The translations under genes and the position numbers were made by a program. Positions 1 through 6,642 of a DNA stretch of 8,862 bases are shown one piece after another. Location: the NCBI GenBank assembly GCA_013002645.1, contig JABDJF010000319.1, forward strand, positions 1-8,862. Reading direction: 5' to 3'. Each line of letters opens with the position of its first letter. The stretch's first letter is position 1. The notes below the pieces were generated by a model. That model had not been told where the DNA came from and ran no database searches. It saw nothing but the letters and a program-made list of their open reading frames with translations. The stretch comes from Myxococcales bacterium (GTDB lineage: Bacteria; Myxococcota_A; Polyangia; Polyangiales; Houyiibacteriaceae).

Positions 1-124
1 CGTCTCCGGCGGCCGTGATCCGCTCTGCCAGCTCGAACCAGCCGGCTACGGGGATGGCGTTCACGGGAGGATAGTCGACGACGATCTCGGCAATTCCATC
101 AATGATTTCGTGCGAAATGCCCAC
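1..124 (-). CDS. echA20: EchA20-like enoyl-CoA hydratase/isomerase (crotonase) family protein, N-terminal part only
   Basis: Only the first 41 codons are present; the gene runs off the left edge. Reading leftwards from GTG at 124 the protein contains VDYPPVNAIP followed by WFELAERITAAGD, the typical N-terminal beta strand and first helix of crotonases. From memory this matches mycobacterial EchA20 (Rv3550), which has VDYPPVNAIP-x3-WFDLADAVTAAG, unusually closely for so short a stretch. EchA20 hydrolyses ring D of the bicyclic CoA thioester made during steroid C/D-ring degradation. The GTG start is supported by AAGGGA six bases upstream on the minus strand (131-136) and by an in-frame stop 14 codons further upstream. 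The oxyanion-hole and catalytic regions lie outside the window, so another crotonase such as a general enoyl-CoA hydratase remains possible. Confidence 0.72.
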   Translation of the reverse strand, partial: MGISHEIIDGIAEIVVDYPPVNAIPVAGWFELAERITAAGD

Positions 125-130
125 AGCGTG

Positions 131-136
131 TCCCTT
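131..136 (-). promoter_or_regulatory. Ribosome binding site deciding the GTG start of the EchA20-like gene
   Basis: On the minus strand the hexamer AAGGGA lies six bases before GTG at 124. No ATG occurs in frame between the upstream stop and the conserved VDYPPVNAIP block, so this site decides the start. It overlaps the GTGTCCC motif that also occurs near the second palindrome at 7678-7687. Confidence 0.5.
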
Positions 137-152
137 CGAACCAGGGACGAAG

Positions 153-166
153 TGAAACGCGTTTCA
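153..166. promoter_or_regulatory. 14-bp perfect palindrome, candidate TetR-family operator
   Basis: TGAAACGCGTTTCA is its own reverse complement. It lies 28 bp upstream of the EchA20-like start in the 71-bp gap after the preceding minus-strand gene. It fits the pattern TnnAACnnGTTnnA reported for the steroid repressor KstR, and also the GAAAC-spacer-GTTTC pattern of PsrA-type fatty-acid repressors. A near-identical palindrome sits at 7697-7710. The two also share outer flanks (AAG before, GTC after) on the plus strand although the adjacent genes point in opposite directions. A dispersed repeat is therefore an alternative explanation. No regulator gene is present in the window. Confidence 0.45.
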
Positions 167-195
167 GTCCATCGGTCAAGCCGACGAGAGGGCGC

Positions 196-678
196 TCAGG
201 CGGCGAAGGACTCGAGGAACGCTTCGATCTCGGGGCCGATGGGTTGTCGCATGCGCTGGAGCTCGGCACGCACGGCCTCCACGGCGCCCGAAAGATCGGG
301 CGTCGTGATCGTGCGAATCGGCGGCTTCCGGAAGCGGTACACCACCCGAAGCACGGCGCGATAGATCGGTTCCGGCACGACGACCACCACCGAGAGGTCG
401 TTGCGCCTCAAGGCGTCGCGACGCGAAAACAACCACTCGGCCAGTGTCTGTCGGTGGCGGGCCGCGATGACGCCCGTGCCGCGCTGGTTCCGAACGAGCG
501 CAACGAACGGAAGCCCGGATTCGAGATGAAAATCAGCGAGATCGAGAATCAGCTCGATCTCGTGGTCCTCGACGAGTCGAGGCTGCTTCATGTCGTACAA
601 AACGACGGGCGACATCGTCCCGTCGACGCCTACGCGGTTCGACTCATAGGTCGGGCGCGAACCCCAATCCCAGTCCAT
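196..678 (-). CDS. Small protein of unknown function, related to the 131-aa protein at 3233-3628
   Basis: This 160-aa soluble protein has no signal peptide or membrane segment. From about residue 22 it has alternating strands and helices: VVLYDMKQP, a hydrophobic helix (LILDLADFHLESG), strand PFVALVRNQ, helix ending AEWLFSRRDALRR, strand LSVVVVVP, and a C-terminal helix near residues 135-158. The pattern RH-R-x4-EW-x5-RD-x2-R, then a strand, then PxP-x-R/RxI and a last helix, can be laid over the plus-strand protein at 3233-3628. The order resembles small STAS/SpoIIAA-like alpha/beta proteins, but I do not recognise the family. ATG 678 was chosen over TTG 681. ATG 615 is a real alternative because it aligns with the start of the related protein. 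It probably forms one transcript with the EchA20-like gene, 71 bp downstream. Confidence 0.7.
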   Translation of the reverse strand: MDWDWGSRPTYESNRVGVDGTMSPVVLYDMKQPRLVEDHEIELILDLADFHLESGLPFVALVRNQRGTGVIAARHRQTLAEWLFSRRDALRRNDLSVVVVVPEPIYRAVLRVVYRFRKPPIRTITTPDLSGAVEAVRAELQRMRQPIGPEIEAFLESFAA

Positions 679-784
679 CAATCAAGCCAATCTCTAAGTG
701 ATAAGTGTCGCGAAACGATAAGCGCGGAATCCTCATGAACCTGAGAGTTCCCAAGAAACGGCCGGAGTATGGAGACATGGGGCG

Positions 785-816
785 TTGCGTCAATCCGAGG
801 ATGGGGATGATATAAA
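785..816 (+). promoter_or_regulatory. Candidate sigma-70 promoter with extended -10 for the fadD3-like operon
   Basis: The divergent intergenic region (about 679-834) contains TGATATAAA at 808-816, an extended -10 (TGn plus TATAAA, 5 of 6 matches). A weak TTGCGT lies at 785-790, about 20 bp upstream of the -10 hexamer, a wide spacing that an extended -10 can tolerate. Transcription would start near 823, leaving a leader of about 12 nt before TTG 835. The rest of the intergenic region shows no clear operator or terminator. Confidence 0.35.
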
Positions 817-834
817 CCATGACTTGTCCGTGCT

Positions 835-2439
835 TTGTTGCCCAAGTTCGGGGTTGGAGATATCACGGGCGCGGTGATCGAAACGATTCCGAAGATGCTG
901 GAAAAACAGGCCGAAATCTGTGGCGATCGGCCGGCCATCGTCGACGGCGCCACGACGCTGAGCTTTGCCGGGCTGGCGGAACGCGTCGATGAGGCGGCCC
1001 GGGCGCTGATCTCCGTCGGCATGCAGAAGGGCGATCGGATCGCCATTTGGGCGCCGAACGCTTGGGAGTGGATCGTCTGTGCTTTGGCGATTCACTCAGT
1101 CGGCGCGGTGCTGGTCCCGGTCAACACCCGGTACAAAGGAATTGAAGCCACCTACCTGCTCGCAAAGAGCGGAGCGAAGGCGCTGTTCACGGTGACGGGC
1201 TTCCTCGATGTCGACTACGTGGCGCTCCTGCGGGACGCGGGCGCCGACCTCCCCCAACTCGAGCAGATCATCGTGCTCCGAGGGGACGCGCCAGAAGGCA
1301 CACTCGGCTATGACGCCTTCCTCGGGCTCGCTTCGGGTGCTCCGTCAAGCGCTGCCAAAGAGCGCGCGACCGAGGTTCGGCCCGATGATCTCGCGGACAT
1401 CCTCTTCACCTCGGGTACGACCGGCAAACCCAAGGGCGCGATGTGCACCCACGCACAGAACCTGCGCACCTTCGACCAGTGGAGCTCGATCGTCGGGCTT
1501 CGCGAAGGGGACCGATATCTGATCGTGCTGCCGTTCTTCCATAGTTTTGGATACAAGGCGGGTTGGTTTTCCGCGTTGATGCGCGGCGCTACCGTGTTCC
1601 CGGAGCCCGTCTTCGACGTCAACGTCGTCCTTCGGCGCGTTCAAGAAGATGCCATCACGATGTTGCCAGGGCCTCCTTCGCTGTATCAGTCCATTCTGCT
1701 CCATCCGGATCGCGCGCAGTTCGACATCTCGAGTCTGCGCTTGGCGGTCACGGGCGCCGCTGCGATTCCGGTCGAGCTGATTCACCGCATGAAAGACGAG
1801 CTCGGATTCGAAACAGTCATCACGGCCTATGGCCTCACCGAGAGCTGCGGGGTCGTCACGATGTGCAGACTCGACGACGATCCCGAAACCATCGCGACGA
1901 CGAGCGGACGGGCGATCCCTGACGTCGAGGTTCGAATCATCGACAGCGAAGGCGGACGCGTTCCGGCCAACGAGCCCGGAGAGATCGTCGTTCGCGGATA
2001 CAACGTCATGAAGGGCTACTTCGATGCCGGCGATGAAACGAAGAAGGCCATCGACGAAGAGGGCTGGCTCCACACCGGGGACATCGGAACCATGGACGAG
2101 CGGGGCTACGTCAAAATCACCGATCGCCTGAAAGACATGTTCATCGTGGGCGGCTTCAACGCCTACCCGGCGGAAATCGAAAACACTCTTCTGCAAATGC
2201 CCGGGATGGGCGAGGCTGCAGTCATCGGTGTACCTGACGACCGGCTTGGCGAGGTCGGCATGGCCTTCGTCGTGCCTGCGCCAGGTCAGGAACTGACAGC
2301 CGACGCGGTGATTGCATGGAGCCAAAAGAACATGGCGAACTTCAAAGTTCCGAGGCGGGTCGAGGTCGTCGAAGCGCTCCCCCGTAACGCAACCGGCAAG
2401 GTCGTGAAGTTCGAGCTTCGAGAGCGGGCGAATGTCTGA
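835..2439 (+). CDS. fadD3: FadD3-like acyl-CoA ligase (probable HIP-CoA or related alicyclic acid CoA ligase)
   Basis: This class I adenylate-forming enzyme has 534 residues, close to the usual ligase length. Motifs in order are the P-loop FTSGTTGKPKG (191-201), AYGLTE (331-336), HTGD (413-416), the hinge RLKD (431-434), GGFNAYP (439-445) and the C-terminal catalytic lysine in NATGK (K522). Segments such as PFFHSFGYKAG, LPGPPSLYQS, LRLAVTGAA and the DDP-ET-ATT-GR stretch match what I recall of mycobacterial FadD3 (Rv3561). FadD3 activates HIP, the C/D-ring remnant of steroids, using ATP and CoA. No ATG exists until residue 21; an in-frame stop lies at 820-822, so TTG 835, TTG 838 or GTG 874 must start it, with no good ribosome site at any. 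It heads the plus-strand operon and overlaps the next gene. A different cyclic or branched acid as substrate is possible. Confidence 0.85.
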   Translation: MLPKFGVGDITGAVIETIPKMLEKQAEICGDRPAIVDGATTLSFAGLAERVDEAARALISVGMQKGDRIAIWAPNAWEWIVCALAIHSVGAVLVPVNTRYKGIEATYLLAKSGAKALFTVTGFLDVDYVALLRDAGADLPQLEQIIVLRGDAPEGTLGYDAFLGLASGAPSSAAKERATEVRPDDLADILFTSGTTGKPKGAMCTHAQNLRTFDQWSSIVGLREGDRYLIVLPFFHSFGYKAGWFSALMRGATVFPEPVFDVNVVLRRVQEDAITMLPGPPSLYQSILLHPDRAQFDISSLRLAVTGAAAIPVELIHRMKDELGFETVITAYGLTESCGVVTMCRLDDDPETIATTSGRAIPDVEVRIIDSEGGRVPANEPGEIVVRGYNVMKGYFDAGDETKKAIDEEGWLHTGDIGTMDERGYVKITDRLKDMFIVGGFNAYPAEIENTLLQMPGMGEAAVIGVPDDRLGEVGMAFVVPAPGQELTADAVIAWSQKNMANFKVPRRVEVVEALPRNATGKVVKFELRERANV

Positions 2440-3196
2440 TTTCCCACAGGGCGGAGCGCTGGTTGTCGGAGGGAGCGGTGGTATCGGAAGCGCGATCGCG
2501 CGCAGCCTTGCAGCAGCCGGGGTGCCGCTTGCAATCACGTACCGCCATCACCAAGAAGCAGCCGTCGCAGTGGCCGAAGAAATCCAAGCTGGAGGTGGGC
2601 GGTGCTCGGTGCACCCAATCGAGCTCGGCGACCTCGACTCCGTCAAAGCCTGCATCGATGCGATCGTCGAAGAACAGGGGGCGCTACACACCATCGCGCA
2701 CGCGGCCGGCACATCCATCGACCAGCCTTACATTAGCCAGCTCACGCCGGAGCAGTGGCGGAACACCATGGACTGGGACGTGAACGGGTTCTTTCACGTG
2801 GCGCATGCGGCCCTTCCGCACCTTCGCAGGAGCCAGGGTTCGATCGTGTTCATCAGCTCGGCGGGCTTGAAACGATTTCCGCCGGGCGACGTGCTCTCCG
2901 TTGCACCCAAGGGCGCGATCGAGGCGCTCATGAGGGGAATCGCACGCGAAGAGGGGCGGCATGGCGTCCGAGCAAACATCGTCGCGGTGGGCGTCGTCGA
3001 CGCCGGGATGTTTCCCAAGCTCGTCGAACGAGGCGATCTGAGCCAGGAGTGGATCGACGCGGCCACCCGCAATACCCCACTTCGGCGTTTCGGCACCCCC
3101 GACGAGGTTGCTGACGCTGCGGTGTTCCTCGCCTCGTCGAGGGCCCGCTACATCACCGGGCAGACGATTTTCGTCGATGGAGGTTATACGTTGTAG
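2432..3196 (+). CDS. SDR family protein lacking the canonical catalytic tyrosine
   Basis: The 254-aa protein is a classical-length short-chain dehydrogenase/reductase. The nucleotide-binding motif is VGGSGGIG (12-19), HAAG (90-93) replaces NNAG, N118 stands at the usual catalytic asparagine, FISSAG (140-145) supplies the serine, and the C-terminal ITGQTIFVDGGYTL is typical. At the YxxxK site the sequence reads S-V-A-P-K (156-160): lysine is kept but tyrosine is serine, and no tyrosine occurs between 101 and 239. SxxxK also occurs in the 2,4-dienoyl-CoA reductase branch of SDRs, though the alternative tyrosine of those enzymes is not evident here. The start ATG lies inside the last codons of the ligase gene (8-bp overlap), implying translational coupling. 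It probably acts on a CoA thioester from the ligase pathway; whether it is a reductase, a dehydrogenase or inactive is unclear. Confidence 0.88.
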   Translation: MSDFPQGGALVVGGSGGIGSAIARSLAAAGVPLAITYRHHQEAAVAVAEEIQAGGGRCSVHPIELGDLDSVKACIDAIVEEQGALHTIAHAAGTSIDQPYISQLTPEQWRNTMDWDVNGFFHVAHAALPHLRRSQGSIVFISSAGLKRFPPGDVLSVAPKGAIEALMRGIAREEGRHGVRANIVAVGVVDAGMFPKLVERGDLSQEWIDAATRNTPLRRFGTPDEVADAAVFLASSRARYITGQTIFVDGGYTL

Positions 3197-3232
3197 CGCC
3201 TCACGGTGCTGACTAAACTGAGTGTGAGAGTC

Positions 3233-3628
3233 ATGGGTCAAGTCATCTTCGACGAGAAAGAGAATCCGCTGATGCGGATGACCTACAAGGGGCTGTGCGA
3301 CGATACGGAATGGCAGCGGCACCTCGACATCATGAGCGAGTGGGCGCGGCGCGGGCAGGTCTACGGCGTGGTCATCGACGCCCGGGAAGTGGGTCGGGTC
3401 CCAGCGACGCAGCGCAAGGGCATCATCGAATGGATCGACCGAGATCGGGGGTATCTTGCGAAGAACTGTGCAGGCGGCGCCTTGATCTTCAGCAACGCAA
3501 TTCAGCAGGGCCTGTGGACGGCGATTTCCTGGGTTGCGCCAAGCCCCATTCCTGTGAGGATGTTTCGGGAAACGCCTTCGGCGGAGGCTTGGTTGCGTGA
3601 CCAACTTCGAGAGAAGTCGACGTCCTGA
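3233..3628 (+). CDS. Small soluble protein of unknown function, STAS/SpoIIAA-like in layout
   Basis: This 131-aa protein starts MGQVIFDEKENPL, followed by a helix (WQRHLDIMSEWARRG), a strand (VYGVVIDAREVG), a helix beginning ATQRKGIIEWIDRDRGYLAK, strand GGALIFSN, a long helix (QQGLWTAISWV), a PSPIPVRMF strand and a C-terminal helix (AEAWLRDQL). It resembles the minus-strand protein at 196-678 over its whole length. I chose ATG 3233, 36 bp after the SDR stop. In-frame GTG codons at 3206 and 3224 would add 9 or 3 residues, and none has a convincing ribosome site. Its end overlaps the next ligase gene by 32 bp if that gene starts at 3597. Placement between two acyl-CoA ligase genes suggests an accessory role in the same pathway, but the function is unknown. 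Confidence 0.75.
   Translation: MGQVIFDEKENPLMRMTYKGLCDDTEWQRHLDIMSEWARRGQVYGVVIDAREVGRVPATQRKGIIEWIDRDRGYLAKNCAGGALIFSNAIQQGLWTAISWVAPSPIPVRMFRETPSAEAWLRDQLREKSTS
3583..3587 (+). promoter_or_regulatory. Ribosome binding site for the second acyl-CoA ligase
   Basis: GGAGG sits nine bases before GTG 3597, inside the end of the preceding gene. It favours the overlapping GTG start. A second option is GTG 3642 with GGAG six bases upstream at 3632-3635; this would remove the overlap and 15 poorly conserved residues. Confidence 0.45.
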
Positions 3629-5339
3629 GACGGAGCCGGGCGTGCACGCTTCAACGACATCCGCGACCAGCAAGCTCGCAGCGGTCGAAGCGCAGCTCCT
3701 CGCGCCGGGTGCGCCATTCGAGCTAGCGGAGGAAGAAGTGTTCGGGGAACGCGTTCGAGTGTTTGCCAACCGCGCGCGCTCGCTTCGCGACGTGTTGTTG
3801 CGTGGCAGAGAGTTCGCTCGTACCGAATACATGGTCTTTCGTGAGCCTGAACGGGAGCGACGGTTTACGTTCGAGGATCACGAGAGGCTGGTGGCGAGCG
3901 CAGCGGCCGCGTTTGCCGATCGATTCGGCGTCGGGCCTGGGGACCGAGTGGCCATCTTGGCGGCCAACTGCCCTGAATGGATCATCTCGTTTTGGGCAAC
4001 CGTGAGCCTCGGCGCCATTTGCGTCGGACTGAACGGCTGGTGGACAGAGGACGAGATTCGGTACGGCATCGGGCATTGCAAGCCGAAGCTCCTGATTGCC
4101 GACCAAAAGCGGGCCGCCCGAATCGCCGGCGACCCCGGTGTGCCGATGCTGGTCGTAGAGGACGACTTCGATGCGCTGCTCGACGAGTATCCGAACGCGC
4201 AGCTATCAACGCAGCCCATCGCCGAAAGCGATCCGGCGATCATCCTGTACACCAGCGGCACCACCGGGCGTGCCAAAGGCGTCGTGCATACCCACGGCAA
4301 CGTGACCAACATGCTCATGGTCAGCTTCTTTCACGGCGCCCGGCTGATGATGGCCAACCCCAAGGCGGCCGAGCTCCCGCAGCTCGCCAACAGCATCCTG
4401 GTGACGAGCCCGCTCTTTCACGTATCTGGATTGCACTGCGCTGCACTGACGGCGATGGCAGGAGGCGCGAAGACGGTGTGGCCGATGGGCCGCTTCGACC
4501 CTGAAGCCACACTGGACCTCATCGGGCGCGAAAAAATCACAGGCTGGGGCTATACCGCGACCGTACTCCACCGGCTCCTCAACCATCCGAAGGCGGCCAA
4601 GTACGACCTGAGCTCATTCCGCTCCGTGGGTGGCGGCGGGTCGCCCATCCCGGCTCCATTGATCGAAAAGGCGCGCGCCCTCTTTCCGCAGTGCAGTCAC
4701 ACGATGGGCGTCGGCTACGGTCTGACCGAGGGCACTGCCTTTGCGACCTTGAACGTCGGTGCAGAGCTCAGCGCCGATCCATCTTCGGTGGGTCGCGCGG
4801 TACCTATCGTCGACGTCGAGATTCGAGACGAGCAAGGACGGTGCCTCGAAGAGGGCAACGATGGTGAAATCCATTTGCGCGGGCCGCTGGTGATGCGCGA
4901 CTACTGGGAAGACCCCGAGGCGACCCGTGACGCCATCGGCGCTGGACGATGGCTCCGCACTGGCGACATCGGGCGGCTGCAGGACGGCAAGCTCTACATC
5001 GCTTCACGCAAGCGTGATTTGATTCTGCGCGGTGGAGAGAACGTCTACCCCTTTGAAATCGAGCAACGGCTGGAAGCACACCCGGCGATCGCCGAAGCAG
5101 CGGTCATCGGTGTCGACCACGAGGAGCTCGGTCAAGTACCGAAGGCCATCGTCGTTCTAGAGCCGGGGCAAAAGCTCGGCATCGAGGAAATGCAGAGCTG
5201 GGTCGCAGAGGTCCTCGCCTATTACAAGGTTCCGAGCCAATGGGAGCGCCGCAGCACACGCCTCCCCCGCAACGCGACAGGAAAGGTGCTAAAGGGTGCC
5301 TTGCGCAACGCGCAGGGTTCGATGTTCATCGAGGAGTAA
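3597..5339 (+). CDS. Acyl-CoA synthetase (AMP-forming), second ligase of the cluster
   Basis: This 580-aa class I adenylate-forming enzyme keeps all main motifs: P-loop YTSGTTGRAKG (218-228), SPLFHVSGLH (271-280), GYGLTEGTA (373-381), RTGDIG (454-459), hinge RKRD (471-474), GGENVYP (479-485) and catalytic lysine K563 in NATGK. It differs clearly from the FadD3-like ligase in the substrate-pocket region (VSGLHCAALTAMAGG here against FGYKAGWFSALMRG there), so it likely activates another acid, possibly a medium/long or branched chain. The N-terminal 33 residues are polar and unlike the family core, which leaves the start open between GTG 3597 and GTG 3642. The thiolase follows after 3 bp with its ribosome site inside the last codons of this gene. 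Substrate cannot be read from sequence alone. Confidence 0.9.
   Translation: MTNFERSRRPETEPGVHASTTSATSKLAAVEAQLLAPGAPFELAEEEVFGERVRVFANRARSLRDVLLRGREFARTEYMVFREPERERRFTFEDHERLVASAAAAFADRFGVGPGDRVAILAANCPEWIISFWATVSLGAICVGLNGWWTEDEIRYGIGHCKPKLLIADQKRAARIAGDPGVPMLVVEDDFDALLDEYPNAQLSTQPIAESDPAIILYTSGTTGRAKGVVHTHGNVTNMLMVSFFHGARLMMANPKAAELPQLANSILVTSPLFHVSGLHCAALTAMAGGAKTVWPMGRFDPEATLDLIGREKITGWGYTATVLHRLLNHPKAAKYDLSSFRSVGGGGSPIPAPLIEKARALFPQCSHTMGVGYGLTEGTAFATLNVGAELSADPSSVGRAVPIVDVEIRDEQGRCLEEGNDGEIHLRGPLVMRDYWEDPEATRDAIGAGRWLRTGDIGRLQDGKLYIASRKRDLILRGGENVYPFEIEQRLEAHPAIAEAAVIGVDHEELGQVPKAIVVLEPGQKLGIEEMQSWVAEVLAYYKVPSQWERRSTRLPRNATGKVLKGALRNAQGSMFIEE
5331..5336 (+). promoter_or_regulatory. Strong ribosome binding site for the thiolase
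   Basis: GAGGAG encodes the last two glutamates of the upstream ligase and ends six bases before ATG 5343. This nearly ideal site within the upstream gene ties translation of the two genes together. Confidence 0.6.
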
Positions 5340-5342
5340 GTC

Positions 5343-6563
5343 ATGCCCGAAGCCGTGATCGTTTCAACCGCGCGGACCCCGATTGGCCGCGCTTTCAAGG
5401 GGTCGCTGATCGAGATGCGTCCGGACGACCTAGCTGCCATCGCAGTGAAAGCGGCATTGGCAAAGGTGCCGAACCTCGACCCAGCAACCGTCGAAGACCT
5501 GATGATCGGTTGCGCGCAGCCCGCGGGCGAACAGGGCTACAACATGGGTCGGGTCGTGAGCTTGCTCTCCGGCCTCGATTCGCCGGGCGCGACCGTCAAT
5601 CGCTATTGCTCCTCGTCGCTGCAAACGATCCGGATGGCGGCTCACGCGATCAAAGCCGGCGAAGGCGACGTGTTCATCGCCGCCGGCGTCGAGTGCGTCA
5701 GCCGCTTTGGCTTCGGAAAGTCCGACGGCATGGAGAACACGAAGAACCCGAAGTTCGCCGAGTCTGAAGAGCGCATGGCCAAGCTCATGACGCCCGACGG
5801 CGGCTACTGGGAGCCGGCCGGCGGCCTCTCTGATGTCTACATCACGATGCTGCAGACCGCCGAGAACGTTGCGCAGTACATGGCCGTATCCCGTGAGGAG
5901 CAGGACGAGTTCGCAGCGCTATCTCAACAGCGGGCGGAAGCGGCGCAGAAATCTGGTTTCTTTGCCGAAGAGATCACGCCCGTCAGCACGCCGAGTGGCG
6001 CGGTGGTCGACACCGACGACTGCCCGCGGCACGGCACGACTGCCGAGAAGCTGGCCGGGCTCAAGCCCGTACTCCTCGGGCAGATGGGCGAGAAGGCCAC
6101 GGTCACTGCCGGCAACGCCTGCCCCCTCAACGACGGCGCCGCGGCAGTCATCGTCATGAGCGACACCCGCGCACGAGCGCTCGGAATCAGGCCCTTGGCC
6201 CGCATCGTGTCGACGGGCGTCTCCGCTCTCAACTCGGAGATCATGGGCTTGGGCCCCATCGGCGCAACGAAGCAGGCGCTCGACCGTGCTGGGCTCGCAA
6301 TCAAAGACGTCGACTTGGTCGAGATCAACGAGGCCTTCGCCGCGCAGGTCATTCCGTCCGCCCGCGAGCTCGGAATTCCGGTCGACAAGCTCAACGTCAA
6401 CGGCGGCGCCATCGCCCTCGGCCACCCTTTCGGCCAAACTGGCGCTCGCATCATGACGACTTTGATCCACAATCTGCAGTCGCGCGACGGCCGGTACGGC
6501 GTCGAAACGATGTGTGTCGGCGGCGGCCAGGGCATGGCCGCGGTCATCGAAAGGCTCGGCTGA
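5343..6563 (+). CDS. Acetyl-CoA C-acyltransferase (thiolase), FadA3-like
   Basis: The 406-aa protein is a full-length degradative-type thiolase, carrying out thiolytic cleavage of 3-ketoacyl-CoA to acetyl-CoA (or propionyl-CoA) and a shortened acyl-CoA. The nucleophilic cysteine is C89 in NRYCSSS; NEAF (329-332), the GGAIALGHP histidine H361 and the second cysteine C391 in CVGGGQG complete the active site. The start MPEAVIVSTARTPIGRA, the phrase TVNRYCSSSLQT, TVTAGNACPLNDGAAAV and the CVGGGQGMA ending match mycobacterial FadA3 (Rv1074c) as I remember it, more than FadA5 or FadA6 of the steroid pathway. It lacks the C-terminal SKL-like or membrane features of other thiolases. It probably performs the beta-oxidation cleavage for the acids activated by the two ligases upstream. 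Confidence 0.93.
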   Translation: MPEAVIVSTARTPIGRAFKGSLIEMRPDDLAAIAVKAALAKVPNLDPATVEDLMIGCAQPAGEQGYNMGRVVSLLSGLDSPGATVNRYCSSSLQTIRMAAHAIKAGEGDVFIAAGVECVSRFGFGKSDGMENTKNPKFAESEERMAKLMTPDGGYWEPAGGLSDVYITMLQTAENVAQYMAVSREEQDEFAALSQQRAEAAQKSGFFAEEITPVSTPSGAVVDTDDCPRHGTTAEKLAGLKPVLLGQMGEKATVTAGNACPLNDGAAAVIVMSDTRARALGIRPLARIVSTGVSALNSEIMGLGPIGATKQALDRAGLAIKDVDLVEINEAFAAQVIPSARELGIPVDKLNVNGGAIALGHPFGQTGARIMTTLIHNLQSRDGRYGVETMCVGGGQGMAAVIERLG

Positions 6564-6642
6564 GCTGATGTAGGCCCGGCGGTCGGCTGAGTCGAATGAA
6601 CGCCGATTTGAAACGGCAGCTGCGAGGCGCGAGGCGAACCGC

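Noticed and set aside
244..738. 164-codon plus-strand open frame opposite the 160-aa hypothetical protein
   Set aside because: The minus-strand frame has protein-like alternation of strands and helices and a counterpart at 3233-3628; the plus frame has neither and would run through the divergent promoter region.
1345..2538. 397-codon open frame on the minus strand opposite the FadD3-like ligase
   Set aside because: It is antisense to a gene with complete ligase motifs, its product has no recognisable domain, and long antisense open frames are expected in GC-rich coding DNA.
3560..3571. GTTTC-GG-GAAAC inverted repeat as a third operator
   Set aside because: Its arms have the reverse order to the two palindromes and it lies within the coding sequence of the small protein.
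2684..3832. 382-codon minus-strand open frame across the SDR, small protein and second ligase
   Set aside because: It crosses three well-supported plus-strand genes and its translation is rich in Arg, His and Pro without domain character; it is a shadow.
5343..6563. Assignment of the thiolase as FadA5 or FadA6 of the steroid pathway
   Set aside because: The N-terminus, the NRYCSSS active-site segment and the CVGGGQG ending fit FadA3-like enzymes better than either steroid thiolase as remembered.
6556..6591. Direct repeat TCGGCTGAG at 6556-6564 and 6583-6591
   Set aside because: A 9-bp GC-rich repeat over a stop codon with no element between the copies is within chance and shows no target-site or recombination features.
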